Shown: piece after piece, positions 14,493 through 23,226 of the stretch
Layout of the letters: every line of letters starts with the position of its first letter
Position numbering within the stretch: the first letter of the stretch is position 1
From: a virus
Reading direction: 5' to 3' (one strand)
DNA length: 62,896 nt
IMG/VR virus record: IMGVR_UViG_3300031857_000169
Location: 1-62,896 of that record
Translations under genes and position numbers: made by a program
The notes under the pieces: generated by a model
Database searches by the model: none
What the model was told of the DNA's origin: nothing
Seen by the model: the letters and a program-made list of their open reading frames with translations, nothing else

Positions 14493-14744
14493 TTAATCTT
14501 CTAAATATAATGTGAATGTTTCATCACCCATTTTATCTTTTATAATCTCTTTGTTGAACATGATTTCATCTGCAAGATTTCCCTCACTACCATCTTTTAA
14601 TTCAAACTCATACATATTCTCATTTAGGTAATCAAGAACCTCTTCTTCTGACATTCCTTCCAATTCAGGGTAATCCTCTGGGTTAATTTCAATTGGTTCA
14701 TAAGATTCCCACATCTCATATGAACGTGTCATTCTAATTTTCAT
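14493..14744 (-). CDS. Small acidic protein of unknown function
   Basis: 83 residues, very acidic after the first 15 residues, with the segment EDYPELEGMSEEEVLDYLNEN predicted helical. Its ATG overlaps the stop codon of a 30-codon frame upstream (ATGA), implying translational coupling. No recognised family; acidic small phage proteins often act as inhibitors or DNA mimics, but nothing here proves that. Confidence 0.6.
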   Translation of the reverse strand: MKIRMTRSYEMWESYEPIEINPEDYPELEGMSEEEVLDYLNENMYEFELKDGSEGNLADEIMFNKEIIKDKMGDETFTLYLED

Positions 14745-14833
14745 TTTACTATATAATTAACTTTTATTTTTCCTATCCCAAAATAATCCCAAGTGGTGGT
14801 TGTATACCAAACCATTTCAATTGCATCTTCCAT
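14741..14833 (-). CDS. Possible 30-residue microprotein
   Basis: ATG at 14833 and TGA at 14743-14741, the latter overlapping the ATG of the next gene. The peptide begins MEDAIEMVWYTTTTWDYFG. The frame fills an otherwise empty gap and has the ATGA coupling seen elsewhere in this operon. It is too short for composition tests to be decisive. Confidence 0.35.
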   Translation of the reverse strand: MEDAIEMVWYTTTTWDYFGIGKIKVNYIVK

Positions 14834-14855
14834 ATCCAATTATAATTTAATTAAT

Positions 14856-15710
14856 TTATTTTTTCAACAGTTTTTTAATGTCCATATCTAATATGGTATT
14901 CATTGTTAATTTATCAACCCTATACTCAACAAATTCTCTTTCTTCAGTCACTCTCACAATGATACAACCCAATAAAGGAATGTTCTCGTATTTTGTTCCT
15001 TCTAACATTTTAATCAACAATTTTCCGTATAATGGTAGTTGTGTTTTATAATGTCCGAGAGCGTTGTTTGGTAAGTGTTCAAATGGTTTTCTCATTGGTT
15101 TGATGTACTTTTGTACAATAAAGTTTTTCTCTTTATTACTTTTCCAATCTGTTATTAAAAGTCCAATTTGACCTGATGTTCCAACTACTAACCATACCTT
15201 ATCTGGTTGTCCCGTATAACCTAATTCAGGATGTCCCAAAACAATTTCCGTATCTAATAAAACACAACCTCTTTCTTTTAACAAATCGATGTATTTTTTT
15301 CCTCCGACAATCATTGAGTCACTTGTCATCAACTGTTGTATATCTACATCAAATATTGGTTGTCTTACTTGTTTATCAATACCAAATTCTTTAAGGGTAT
15401 GTTCTTCTAAAAAGTAATGGACTCGTGAACCCATGTTTGTTGATTTCCTACCCTTCTCTGCCCACTCAGATAATATTCTTTCAGTTTCATCGGGATCTCC
15501 ACCAGCCATTTCAAATGCCTTCTTATCTGCAGGAAACTCATCATAAAACAACTTCATAACCTTCGATACAGATGGGAAGTCAGTTCTTAACTTCCCATCC
15601 AAATCAACCATTGTATATTTATGGGCTTCCTCCTCAAATGTTAGTTGGAGTTCTCCTCTTTTTTTATTTAAGATTTCTCTAATCTCTTTTGCTATTTCTT
15701 GTAAATCCAT
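14856..15710 (-). CDS. PD-(D/E)XK nuclease family protein (RecB/Cas4-like)
   Basis: 284 residues from the ATG at 15710, which overlaps the primase stop (TGATG); the extra TTG start adds only one residue. Nuclease-fold signatures are G-x-x-x-H-x-x-L-E (MGSRVHYFLEEH), a Glu strand followed by YTGQPDKVWL with the first catalytic Asp, ITDWKSNK (D-x-K) and the downstream Y-x-x-Q-L-P-L-Y helix typical of RecB-type exonucleases. It would cleave DNA ends during replication, recombination or host DNA breakdown. It is translationally coupled to the primase. Confidence 0.8.
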   Translation of the reverse strand: MDLQEIAKEIREILNKKRGELQLTFEEEAHKYTMVDLDGKLRTDFPSVSKVMKLFYDEFPADKKAFEMAGGDPDETERILSEWAEKGRKSTNMGSRVHYFLEEHTLKEFGIDKQVRQPIFDVDIQQLMTSDSMIVGGKKYIDLLKERGCVLLDTEIVLGHPELGYTGQPDKVWLVVGTSGQIGLLITDWKSNKEKNFIVQKYIKPMRKPFEHLPNNALGHYKTQLPLYGKLLIKMLEGTKYENIPLLGCIIVRVTEEREFVEYRVDKLTMNTILDMDIKKLLKK

Positions 15711-16612
15711 CAATCTCTAATTTCAACGTAATATTCATCAATCTGTCCTTTCAAATCACAGACATCTCTATCTTTTGGTAGTTTGAGTATTTTAATTCTT
15801 TGATATAATTCCCCACCGTTTAATTCGTGATATAATTGGACGGCATTATCCCATGCGTCACCATCCAAACAAATTATAACATTTCCTTTTGCTTTATTGT
15901 AGATTGTTTCAAACAATAATTCTGACATATGTTTTCCAAGCATTACAACTGGATTATCTAAAAACATTCCATCGAACGCTCCTTCAACAAGATATATATC
16001 TTTATCCCAATCAATCAGACTTTCCCAAAATATAATTTTTTCTTTTTCTGCTTCAGGGTTTCTATATTTTGCTCTACTAAATGTGTCCCAACTTCTACCA
16101 ACATAATAATTTAATTTTCCATTTGAGTCATAGGACGGAATGATTATTCTTCCAGCATGACTACCCTTATCGCAAAACCCAATTTGATATTTTTCAATCA
16201 TATAATCGGAAATTCCCCGATTATATAGGTAATTTATGGCTTGTTTTCTAACTGGATATACGGGATGTGAGTCTTTGAATGTCGTAAAGTTATCGGGAAG
16301 AACAACTTTTGGTTTTTTCTTTTTAACTACCCTTTCTTCTGTGTCGAGACTAAGAATTCGATAAAGTTTCTTTTGTTTTCTTGTACCGTATTTGTCAAAA
16401 AATTTTGATAATGAACCATGTGTTCCCTCACTATCACCACAAGCCCAACATTTATAGACATTGTTGAAATAATTAACTTCTAAGTTGTGTTTATTTCTAT
16501 CTTCATCGCAGACGGGACAATTAAAGGATATTTGTCCTCTATTAGGATAATGAAGTCCGTGTTCACCCAAAACCTCCTCTAATAATTCAACTAATGCCTC
16601 TTGTTCGTCCAT
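15710..16612 (-). CDS. DNA primase (DnaG-type, T4 gp61 role)
   Basis: 300 residues. An N-terminal zinc-binding domain has C32-x-x-C35 and C55-x-x-C58 (with H42 between), followed by the toprim/RNAP-like core: an NYLYNRGISD segment, the toprim Glu motif VEGAFDGMFLDN and the Asp motif IICLDGDAWDNA. It makes RNA primers for lagging-strand synthesis with the gp41-like helicase encoded at 50716-52098. It is shorter than bacterial DnaG and lacks the C-terminal helicase-binding domain. Confidence 0.9.
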   Translation of the reverse strand: MDEQEALVELLEEVLGEHGLHYPNRGQISFNCPVCDEDRNKHNLEVNYFNNVYKCWACGDSEGTHGSLSKFFDKYGTRKQKKLYRILSLDTEERVVKKKKPKVVLPDNFTTFKDSHPVYPVRKQAINYLYNRGISDYMIEKYQIGFCDKGSHAGRIIIPSYDSNGKLNYYVGRSWDTFSRAKYRNPEAEKEKIIFWESLIDWDKDIYLVEGAFDGMFLDNPVVMLGKHMSELLFETIYNKAKGNVIICLDGDAWDNAVQLYHELNGGELYQRIKILKLPKDRDVCDLKGQIDEYYVEIRD

Positions 16613-16672
16613 TCATTTAATGATAACTGAAATATTTCATTTATTCAACTACACAAGATTTTTTGATTTTCT

Positions 16673-16680
16673 ATATTTAT
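16673..16680 (+). promoter_or_regulatory. ATATTTAT element upstream of the plus-strand fibre cassette
   Basis: Plus-strand ATATTTAT 17 bases before the ATG at 16698. The same orientation relative to the gene as on the minus strand argues that the element is directional. Confidence 0.45.
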
Positions 16681-16697
16681 AAGAGATATTCGAATAT

Positions 16698-16913
16698 ATG
16701 CCAACTTTAGTAACTATAAGCAGTTTAACTGGTTCTTCACCTTATGATGTTTGGGTTTGCAACTCAGCATCCACAGGTTGTATTTACGTATCCACAATCT
16801 CGTCAGCACCTTATTCTTTTAATGTTCCAGACATATATTCAGAATTAAGTGTTTTCGTTTTGAAAATTATAGACAATAATAACTGTATAAAAACAGATAC
16901 AATAACCGTTTAG
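16698..16913 (+). CDS. Short tail-appendage module protein
   Basis: 71 residues forming a single predicted beta domain (V-T-I-S-S-L...P-Y-D-V-W-V-C...F-V-L-K-I-I-D-N-N-N-C). The same domain recurs in the 27115-27420 protein and at the N-terminus of the 27422-29602 protein, with the pattern Y-x-V-[FW]-[VA]-C, C near 28 and V-x-I-[IV]-D-x-x-x-C. A tail-fibre or adhesin accessory role is inferred. One base separates it from the next plus-strand gene, with which it forms an inverted cassette. Confidence 0.65.
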   Translation: MPTLVTISSLTGSSPYDVWVCNSASTGCIYVSTISSAPYSFNVPDIYSELSVFVLKIIDNNNCIKTDTITV

Positions 16914-16914
16914 T

Positions 16915-18357
16915 ATGACTTGCCCTACCGAATACTGTATTTCAGGAACAACAATTTATGACGACAACTACACAGAAGCGGGTACTTACTTGTTTTACCC
17001 TTATTATACAGGTTCTAATGGGACTTATGTTATATATTTTTCTTCATCAGAAAATAGATGGTGTGTTTCAACAAGTTTAGGGGGTTCTTGTGATTTATTC
17101 GGTCCTCCAAGTTGTAATTTTGACAGTCCTTGTCCTAATTTGTGTGATACTTTTTTCTTTAATGGATATTGTGTTGTCTCACCCACTACAACAACTTTGG
17201 AATCTTGTGGTATTATAGATTTTGACGCATATTTTAATTGTGATGTACCAGTTTCACCTACACCTACTCCGTCTATTACACCAACAATAACACCAACACC
17301 AACTCCAACAGCATCTAATGTTTGTAATGTTTTAGATTTTACCGCTGGCGGAATAACATATACACCAACACCTACACCAACTATTAGTAATACACCAATG
17401 CCAACACCAACACCGACAAATGAATGTTTTGTTGGTGGTTTGGTAACTTTTAATATCATTGATGATTATATCAGATGTTCTAACAGTAAGAAGTTTGTAG
17501 ATTGTTTTACAGGTAAAGATTATTACACGTCAGAACTTTTACTTTTAAGTGGTCAAACACCAAATGAAGGTTATGTTTATGAATTAATAATAAACAATAA
17601 AACAGTATGTGCATCATTTGTTGGTTTAGTTGATAATATATCAGGTGTTGACAACATTGAAATAGTTCGTGAGATCGGTTTAAGTTCTCAAGGTGCTTGT
17701 ATTCAATGTGTGCCTATTCAATCAAACACTCCAACACCAACAATAACACCAACCCCAACACCTACACCAACACAGGCAATTCCTTGTTTTGAATGCAAAA
17801 CTGTAAGTAACTTACCTCAACCGGGTAACTCAATAGTAATAAATGGTGTCACGTTGAGTGCAACAGGTACTGGTTCAATAGAAGAGGGTATTTTTGGAGG
17901 TTTCTTACCATATTGCGTAGGTGAACCTGCGGTGATGGATGGTTACTTATCTTTGGGAAGTAATTCATTAAACCCAACCGCAAATCCTAATCCTTTCAAT
18001 TATACTTTAACATTTGGTTCACCTGTAAATAATGTAGTAATAAGATTGTTAGGTTATGAATATGTAAGTCCAACAGTGTTTGAGTCTTTCAGGTTTGTAA
18101 CAAACGGTGGTGGGGTGACTATTACATCATGTGAATATTGTTGTGCGGAAATTATAGATACTTTAATAAAAGCAACACCTTGTAATGATCCGATTCATGG
18201 TAACACAATAGGTGGTGGAGTTTTCAAAATAACCTCACCTAGTTCATACACAACATTAACCATTCTTGGTGACAACCCTCCTATATTGGGTGGAACTGCT
18301 GTTGATATATGTGACGTGTCAATTACACCATCAGTTCCTGTTCAACCTATACCATAA
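16915..18357 (+). CDS. Modular tail-fibre/adhesin protein with Pro-Thr linkers
   Basis: 480 residues, starting at an ATG overlapping no neighbour (TAG-T-ATG). It alternates Cys-rich beta modules with linkers of the PTPTPTIT type (about 115-132, 147-165 and 270-283). The first module (S-S-S-E-N-R-W-C-V-S-T) resembles the N-R-W-E modules of the 23227-24300 protein. The second is a Cys-rich knob related to those in the 19058 and 29622 proteins. No enzyme domain is visible. It points opposite to the other fibre genes and ends at a bidirectional terminator, suggesting a separately controlled host-range gene. Confidence 0.75.
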   Translation: MTCPTEYCISGTTIYDDNYTEAGTYLFYPYYTGSNGTYVIYFSSSENRWCVSTSLGGSCDLFGPPSCNFDSPCPNLCDTFFFNGYCVVSPTTTTLESCGIIDFDAYFNCDVPVSPTPTPSITPTITPTPTPTASNVCNVLDFTAGGITYTPTPTPTISNTPMPTPTPTNECFVGGLVTFNIIDDYIRCSNSKKFVDCFTGKDYYTSELLLLSGQTPNEGYVYELIINNKTVCASFVGLVDNISGVDNIEIVREIGLSSQGACIQCVPIQSNTPTPTITPTPTPTPTQAIPCFECKTVSNLPQPGNSIVINGVTLSATGTGSIEEGIFGGFLPYCVGEPAVMDGYLSLGSNSLNPTANPNPFNYTLTFGSPVNNVVIRLLGYEYVSPTVFESFRFVTNGGGVTITSCEYCCAEIIDTLIKATPCNDPIHGNTIGGGVFKITSPSSYTTLTILGDNPPILGGTAVDICDVSITPSVPVQPIP

Positions 18358-18362
18358 AAAAA

Positions 18363-18386
18363 AATATCGTCTAAAAAGACGATATT
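18363..18386. terminator. Bidirectional intrinsic terminator
   Basis: A perfect 10-bp stem (AATATCGTCT / AGACGATATT) with loop AAAA, lying between the convergent fibre and resolvase genes. An A run on its left gives a T run on the minus strand. Confidence 0.8.
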
Positions 18387-18412
18387 CTAAATTATCGGTG
18401 TTTTAAATGATA

Positions 18413-19012
18413 TTATTTCCAAATTTCTTTTGATTTCATATAACCTAAAACACAAGTATAAGCATCTGTTTGGTCAAAATTTTCTTTCTTTAATGTATTA
18501 TTTTTGGTATATCCCCATTTTATTTGTGGTTCTTTTTTTGCAACTTTTTCCCATATTAACATTTTTTTATCAACGTCTTTAGGTAACCCTCCAAATAAAA
18601 CGTGTTTTCCTTTGTCATTTTCTTGTACTAACTCAGGAAACGCATATTTTCTTGAATTATATGTTGATATAAATTCAGGTACAACATTTATGGTTTCATA
18701 TATCTCTTTAAAAACAAAACTATTAAACCTTAACAAAGTTTGTATTGTATAAACATTATTGGAATTTATTAATGGTTCTTCAATAACAACACTTACAATA
18801 CCTAAATTTTTATATTGTATTAACTTTTCTTTAAAAATCTCACACTTCAGTAACAACTCTTTGAGTTTGTCGTCTTCTTTCATTTTGGGTCTTGGCGATA
18901 TATGTGTCAATTCCAATAACTCTTGAGTTTGTATGTCAAATAACGCCCAACCAATTGTTTTGGTGGATATGTCCAACCCCAATACTTTGGGTGAGTTCTT
19001 TATTTTTTTCAT
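18413..19012 (-). CDS. RuvC-like Holliday-junction resolvase
   Basis: 199 residues with an RNase H-like fold: V-L-G-L-D14-I-S-T-K-T-I-G-W-A, then V-V-I-E77-E-P and a C-terminal F-D180-Q-T-D183-A-Y. This acidic triad or tetrad is the RuvC active site. It would resolve branched replication and recombination intermediates before packaging, the job of endonuclease VII in T4. It lies between the inverted fibre cassette and the main fibre cluster. Confidence 0.85.
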   Translation of the reverse strand: MKKIKNSPKVLGLDISTKTIGWALFDIQTQELLELTHISPRPKMKEDDKLKELLLKCEIFKEKLIQYKNLGIVSVVIEEPLINSNNVYTIQTLLRFNSFVFKEIYETINVVPEFISTYNSRKYAFPELVQENDKGKHVLFGGLPKDVDKKMLIWEKVAKKEPQIKWGYTKNNTLKKENFDQTDAYTCVLGYMKSKEIWK

Positions 19013-19057
19013 AAATGTTTTTATAAGAAAATAACTTATGTTGTTGAAAAATGAATA

Positions 19058-22000
19058 TTAAAAGTCAATCTTCACAAGATACTGTTGTATTCCTTGTCTC
19101 AATACTGGAGATTGTAACTTTGACATAACTAAAACGTTTTTTTCTTCGTCCAATAAAGCTATTTCAGTGACATATGAGTTAGTTCCTGGTGTCCAACTTG
19201 GGTTTGTTGTGTTAAGGAACTCTGTGAAAGAAAGATTTATTTTATATTTCATTTCATATATTGTTGCCATGATATCCGTTTCTAATGAACCATAAAAATA
19301 GTATTCATCTCCAAAGTTCAAGTCCACACCCTCATTACCTAAACGAGTTAGATTAATATACTTACCTAAATCATAATAAGGAGCTTTATCGTATAATTCT
19401 TTAGTTATAACAAAAGTGGTGGATGTTAATGAGTCTTGTGTAACACCCAAACTTAATGTATTTGTGTAGTCAATTATTTTCCAATTAGACGGATTAGGTC
19501 TTTGTCCTGTTGGTACTTTTTGTGCTATTATCTCAAATCTTTCGGCAAAGAAACCTTGTGGAATGTCACATATTGGTGGACAGATAGTTGTAGTAGTTGT
19601 TGTTATGGGTATGAAAGTAGTTGTAGTTGTTAAAATATTTTCAGTTGTTGTAGTTGTTAACGGATTAAATGTCGTTGTTGTTGTTACAGGATTATTAAAC
19701 CCTAAACAATTAAACTCTCTTCCGAATCTTACTGCAACATTTTGAGAAACGTTAGGTGTACAATCATTATTGTTTCCAACTTGTTTTACATAATAATTTG
19801 AATGTAACGAATTTGTGTTACAGTTATTATTAGTAAATCTGTACGTAACATACATAGTTTCACCATGCCCTGTAAGTACGCCCATTGCTGTTGTAGAAGG
19901 TTGTCCACAAGTGTTTGGTGTGATTAAAGATAATTGAGGAGCAGGTAATGTCCAGTTTCTATTTGACTTGTAGGACATTGCCGCAACTAACTCTTCATCA
20001 TCAATAATAATTAATTTACTATCAGGGAATACTTTACCAACTCTGTTAGGCATTCCATCAATATTTTTATTTGTATCCCACAAATGATAATACCTTATAC
20101 CAGGATTATTCATATCATCATTTTTGGTTGTTTGGATATATCTGACTTTAAATAACTCCAAATTATCAAATCCTGGTGGGTCAACCCAAAAAGTTTGACC
20201 AAAACAACATTGTGGATTTTTGTGCCACATTAACCAAGGAATATGTACCTTAAAGTTTCTTGCTTGTCCTGTTGTATCATCAGGGTTAGATGGGTCATAA
20301 GGTTCTAAAGCAAATTTTTCACCATAGAAAAAATCAATTGTTTGATTTGTGTAGTGAACTATAGCAATAGATTTTTGTTCTTCTGGTAGTACCTTTACTA
20401 CTTCACCTAAAGAATTATAAAAGAATGTATCAGTAGTTTCGGCACTTAAAGTATTATTAATAAAAAATGTTTGACCTGAACTTGAGTTATATCCAAAATA
20501 TTCTTTACTACCGATGTAATCTATCGATCCAAAGTACTCATACCCTTCATACTTTGATGGTAACATTCCCGCTGGATTTTCTGTCCAAGGAATGTTCATA
20601 TTCCATATTTTTACATCAAATTGGTCTGTATCACAAATTGATTCAAAATCTATAACTTGCTCACCCCAATGTGGATTTGGTGTAATACTATCATATATTG
20701 ATGTCATGTTTGGGGGATAGACTAAAGTTCTAGCCAAACAATTAGAGTGCGCAACTCCACAAAAATCTGGTGTATTTCTATCTAATGTTAATGTATTTTC
20801 ACAAACATCTAAAATTCTATATGTTAATATTTGATAACAGGAGTTCATTGGTACCAAACAAGTTGGCGGTGGTGGCGCTGGACATAATCTACTTGGTGTT
20901 GGTGTTAAACACGGTGTTTTTGATGGGGTAGGTGTAGGAGTTGGTGAAGCACACGGGTCATAATTTTTTGTAACTGATGGTGTAGGTGTTGGGGTTGGTG
21001 TGGTTGTTTCTCCAAATATTTGATTATCTAAAGCCACAGGACAAAGACCTCCAACACAAGGTAAACCTACTACAACAACAATACTACCACTAAGTTCAAC
21101 CGGAAAAGTTCTAGAACAAATGTCAATTCCAAACCTACTTCCTGGAAGTGGTATTATTTCCTCAATTCCATCACAATTTGTTATTAAAACATCCGCACCA
21201 CCGGTACTTTGTACATTATAACATATACATTCAGGTGAACCTGGTGAAGGTGAAACACTAACCGTTGGGGTTGGGGTTGGTGGGATTTCCACACAAACAC
21301 CATTAATACACTGACCAATTAATGATACTGTTACAGTTCCTCTAGTAACATTATATGGTTCTACAGTTGAACATAAAATAACATTTTCCCCAACAGTTAA
21401 AAATATATTTCTTACTGTGTTTTCACAATCAATATATTCTACTAACTCACCTTCAAAACTATTATTTGTGACCTCATAACAATTACATTGTACGGGAACA
21501 TTAGTTGTTGGGGTAACACTTATCGTTGGCGTAATTGTTGGTGTAACACTTATCGTTGGCGTAATTGTTGGTGTAACACTTATCGTTGGCGTAATTGTTG
21601 GTGTTGGTGTAGGTGTTGGTGAGGGTAAGTTAGTACACTCACAATTATACTTACCATTACCATCATAATAAATTGTTATAAAATCACCAATTGATGGTGT
21701 TTTAATATTAAATGTATTACAACCTGAATATATTATATCAATCTTATTTGACCCATTGAGTGTTGACATATCAACAACATAATTAGACGTAACAACATAT
21801 TGGTCATTCGTTAAAGCGCTCCATGTAATAGTTTGTGCTGTTGTATTTCCACTAAAAAACCCTCTAAGTGGAGCTCTATTATAAACAGGGTCAACAGTTG
21901 AGTCCATATATGGTATACCATATGTTGACCCACTACTCCCGTCCACATAATAAGGATATTTAATATTTTGTCTATTTGATTCTGGTACACCAGCCGAGTT

Positions 22001-22195
22001 TTGACTATTAAAAGCTGGTTCTAAAACAAATGAATTAGAATAATTATAATTTGTTGGTAATTTATCATAGGATACTTCACTATCTCCTATTTGGAAATAG
22101 GCAACATTAAACCTTCCTTGTGAAAGTTTTTTTCTTCCTGTGTCAGTTACTCTTGTGTTAACTAATCCTGAAGTATTTTTAATGATATAAGCCAT
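19058..22195 (-). CDS. Large modular tail-fibre protein with Pro-Thr and poly-Thr linkers
   Basis: 1045 residues. The N-terminus (MAYIIKNTSGLVNTRVTDTG-R-K-K-L) is a compact domain seen at the start of fibre proteins and probably attaches to the particle. Linkers of alternating Thr/Pro lie near 185-228, 303-313 and 398-435; the first includes three TPTISVTPTI units encoded by 30-bp DNA repeats. Between them sit two Cys-rich knobs (C-x-C-Y...D-C...C-S...G-x-C). A large middle domain (about 450-830) is followed by poly-Thr linkers (835-872) and a C-terminal domain ending RQGIQQYLVKIDF. A receptor-binding or appendage role is inferred. Confidence 0.75.
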   Translation of the reverse strand: MAYIIKNTSGLVNTRVTDTGRKKLSQGRFNVAYFQIGDSEVSYDKLPTNYNYSNSFVLEPAFNSQNSAGVPESNRQNIKYPYYVDGSSGSTYGIPYMDSTVDPVYNRAPLRGFFSGNTTAQTITWSALTNDQYVVTSNYVVDMSTLNGSNKIDIIYSGCNTFNIKTPSIGDFITIYYDGNGKYNCECTNLPSPTPTPTPTITPTISVTPTITPTISVTPTITPTISVTPTTNVPVQCNCYEVTNNSFEGELVEYIDCENTVRNIFLTVGENVILCSTVEPYNVTRGTVTVSLIGQCINGVCVEIPPTPTPTVSVSPSPGSPECICYNVQSTGGADVLITNCDGIEEIIPLPGSRFGIDICSRTFPVELSGSIVVVVGLPCVGGLCPVALDNQIFGETTTPTPTPTPSVTKNYDPCASPTPTPTPSKTPCLTPTPSRLCPAPPPPTCLVPMNSCYQILTYRILDVCENTLTLDRNTPDFCGVAHSNCLARTLVYPPNMTSIYDSITPNPHWGEQVIDFESICDTDQFDVKIWNMNIPWTENPAGMLPSKYEGYEYFGSIDYIGSKEYFGYNSSSGQTFFINNTLSAETTDTFFYNSLGEVVKVLPEEQKSIAIVHYTNQTIDFFYGEKFALEPYDPSNPDDTTGQARNFKVHIPWLMWHKNPQCCFGQTFWVDPPGFDNLELFKVRYIQTTKNDDMNNPGIRYYHLWDTNKNIDGMPNRVGKVFPDSKLIIIDDEELVAAMSYKSNRNWTLPAPQLSLITPNTCGQPSTTAMGVLTGHGETMYVTYRFTNNNCNTNSLHSNYYVKQVGNNNDCTPNVSQNVAVRFGREFNCLGFNNPVTTTTTFNPLTTTTTENILTTTTTFIPITTTTTTICPPICDIPQGFFAERFEIIAQKVPTGQRPNPSNWKIIDYTNTLSLGVTQDSLTSTTFVITKELYDKAPYYDLGKYINLTRLGNEGVDLNFGDEYYFYGSLETDIMATIYEMKYKINLSFTEFLNTTNPSWTPGTNSYVTEIALLDEEKNVLVMSKLQSPVLRQGIQQYLVKIDF
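21511..21600. repeat. Three tandem 30-bp repeats in a fibre gene
   Basis: Units at 21511, 21541 and 21571; the last two are identical and the first differs by one base. Each encodes ten residues, TPTISVTPTI. Unit number may vary by slippage without breaking the frame. Confidence 0.9.
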
Positions 22196-22202
22196 TTAAG
22201 AT

Positions 22203-22210
22203 ATAAATAT
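22203..22210 (-). promoter_or_regulatory. ATATTTAT element upstream of the 19058..22195 gene
   Basis: Coding-strand ATATTTAT 7 bases before the ATG at 22195. Confidence 0.45.
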
Positions 22211-22223
22211 TATACAATTATTT

Positions 22224-23219
22224 TTATTTGTTATTAATTATTTTTGTTACATTACAACACCCACAATTTAACACCTTCACATTACTTAAATTAATGTTCA
22301 AATTTTGGTTATAGACAAAACAATTTGTTGTTACATCTATATTAGGTATCATATCACTAAATATAAATCCATTAATTGTATCACCACTACCAATTGTTAA
22401 GTTCTTCCATTGTTTTATTGTTGTTTGTGTATATTTTGTTCCATCACAAGGTCTTTTCAAAGTTTGTGTTTGCGTATTTTGATTAATAATATCATATTGT
22501 CCTAACTCTTGTCTATTTTTAAAAATCCTTTCATTAACATTTTGTGTTACAGAAGAAAAACTTGGTGTATAATCAAAAATATTTGTATAAACTAAATCAA
22601 AAATAATTTGTGTGTTGTTTTTTAATGGTGGGTTCACACTTATTTCAAAGGTTTTTGACTCTTTATTGAAACTAGAGGTTATAAAATAATTTGTTACTTC
22701 ATTACCACCAACAAACACTTCTTTAAATGCGGTGTTACCACTAACATCTTCCGTGCTTATTACATATTTTCCTTTACAAAGTTTTTGTACAAAATTAGTA
22801 ATTTGTCTAACTCCATTGACAAAATAACTAAATGGTCTTTGACCACCTAAAGGATTAATTACTATAGAACCATCACAACCACAAGTTGAATTTGTTACAT
22901 CCACATTAACATCAACCACCGTATTTGGATTACAATCACCTGTAATAATGGTCACATCTTTTATTTGTCTTGGTGGTTGAGACCCTAATATTTGCCAACC
23001 AAATAAAGGTATTTCATCTGTTGTATATGAGAAAATAAATGTGTTTGGGTATCCAGTTAATAACCATTGATTCGTTGTACCTGTGTACCAATAAATTGAC
23101 AATCCATTGACACTATTCCAACTTTGTTTTCCATTTATCGTATTTCCTTGTTGGAGCACGATATTCAACAGGCTATTTTGTTGATTTTCATAGATTTGTA
23201 TTTGAGCACATAAATTCAT
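22224..23219 (-). CDS. Tail-appendage protein with a SprB-like repeat
   Basis: 331 residues. The N-terminal module (about 25-85, with S-I-Y-W-Y-T-G-T-T-N-Q-W-L-L-T) resembles the N-R-W-E modules of the next gene. Around residues 110-170 is a SprB-type repeat: C-G-C-D-G-S-I-V-I-N-P-L-G-G-Q-R-P-F-S-Y followed by K-G-K-Y-V-I-S-T-E-D. The C-terminal half is beta-rich and ends with a Cys cluster (NCGCCN). Seven bases separate it from the upstream gene, so the two are probably co-transcribed. An adhesin role is inferred. Confidence 0.7.
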   Translation of the reverse strand: MNLCAQIQIYENQQNSLLNIVLQQGNTINGKQSWNSVNGLSIYWYTGTTNQWLLTGYPNTFIFSYTTDEIPLFGWQILGSQPPRQIKDVTIITGDCNPNTVVDVNVDVTNSTCGCDGSIVINPLGGQRPFSYFVNGVRQITNFVQKLCKGKYVISTEDVSGNTAFKEVFVGGNEVTNYFITSSFNKESKTFEISVNPPLKNNTQIIFDLVYTNIFDYTPSFSSVTQNVNERIFKNRQELGQYDIINQNTQTQTLKRPCDGTKYTQTTIKQWKNLTIGSGDTINGFIFSDMIPNIDVTTNCFVYNQNLNINLSNVKVLNCGCCNVTKIINNK

Positions 23220-23226
23220 AAATCAA

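Noticed and set aside
17025-17459. Val/Gly-rich minus-strand frame opposite the plus-strand fibre gene
   Set aside because: Its G-V-G-V-G sequence is the antisense reading of the Pro-Thr linkers; similar shadows occur opposite all such linkers.
21511-21600. CRISPR-like array (three 30-bp repeats)
   Set aside because: The units are directly adjacent without spacers, are in frame and encode a Thr-Pro linker in a fibre gene.
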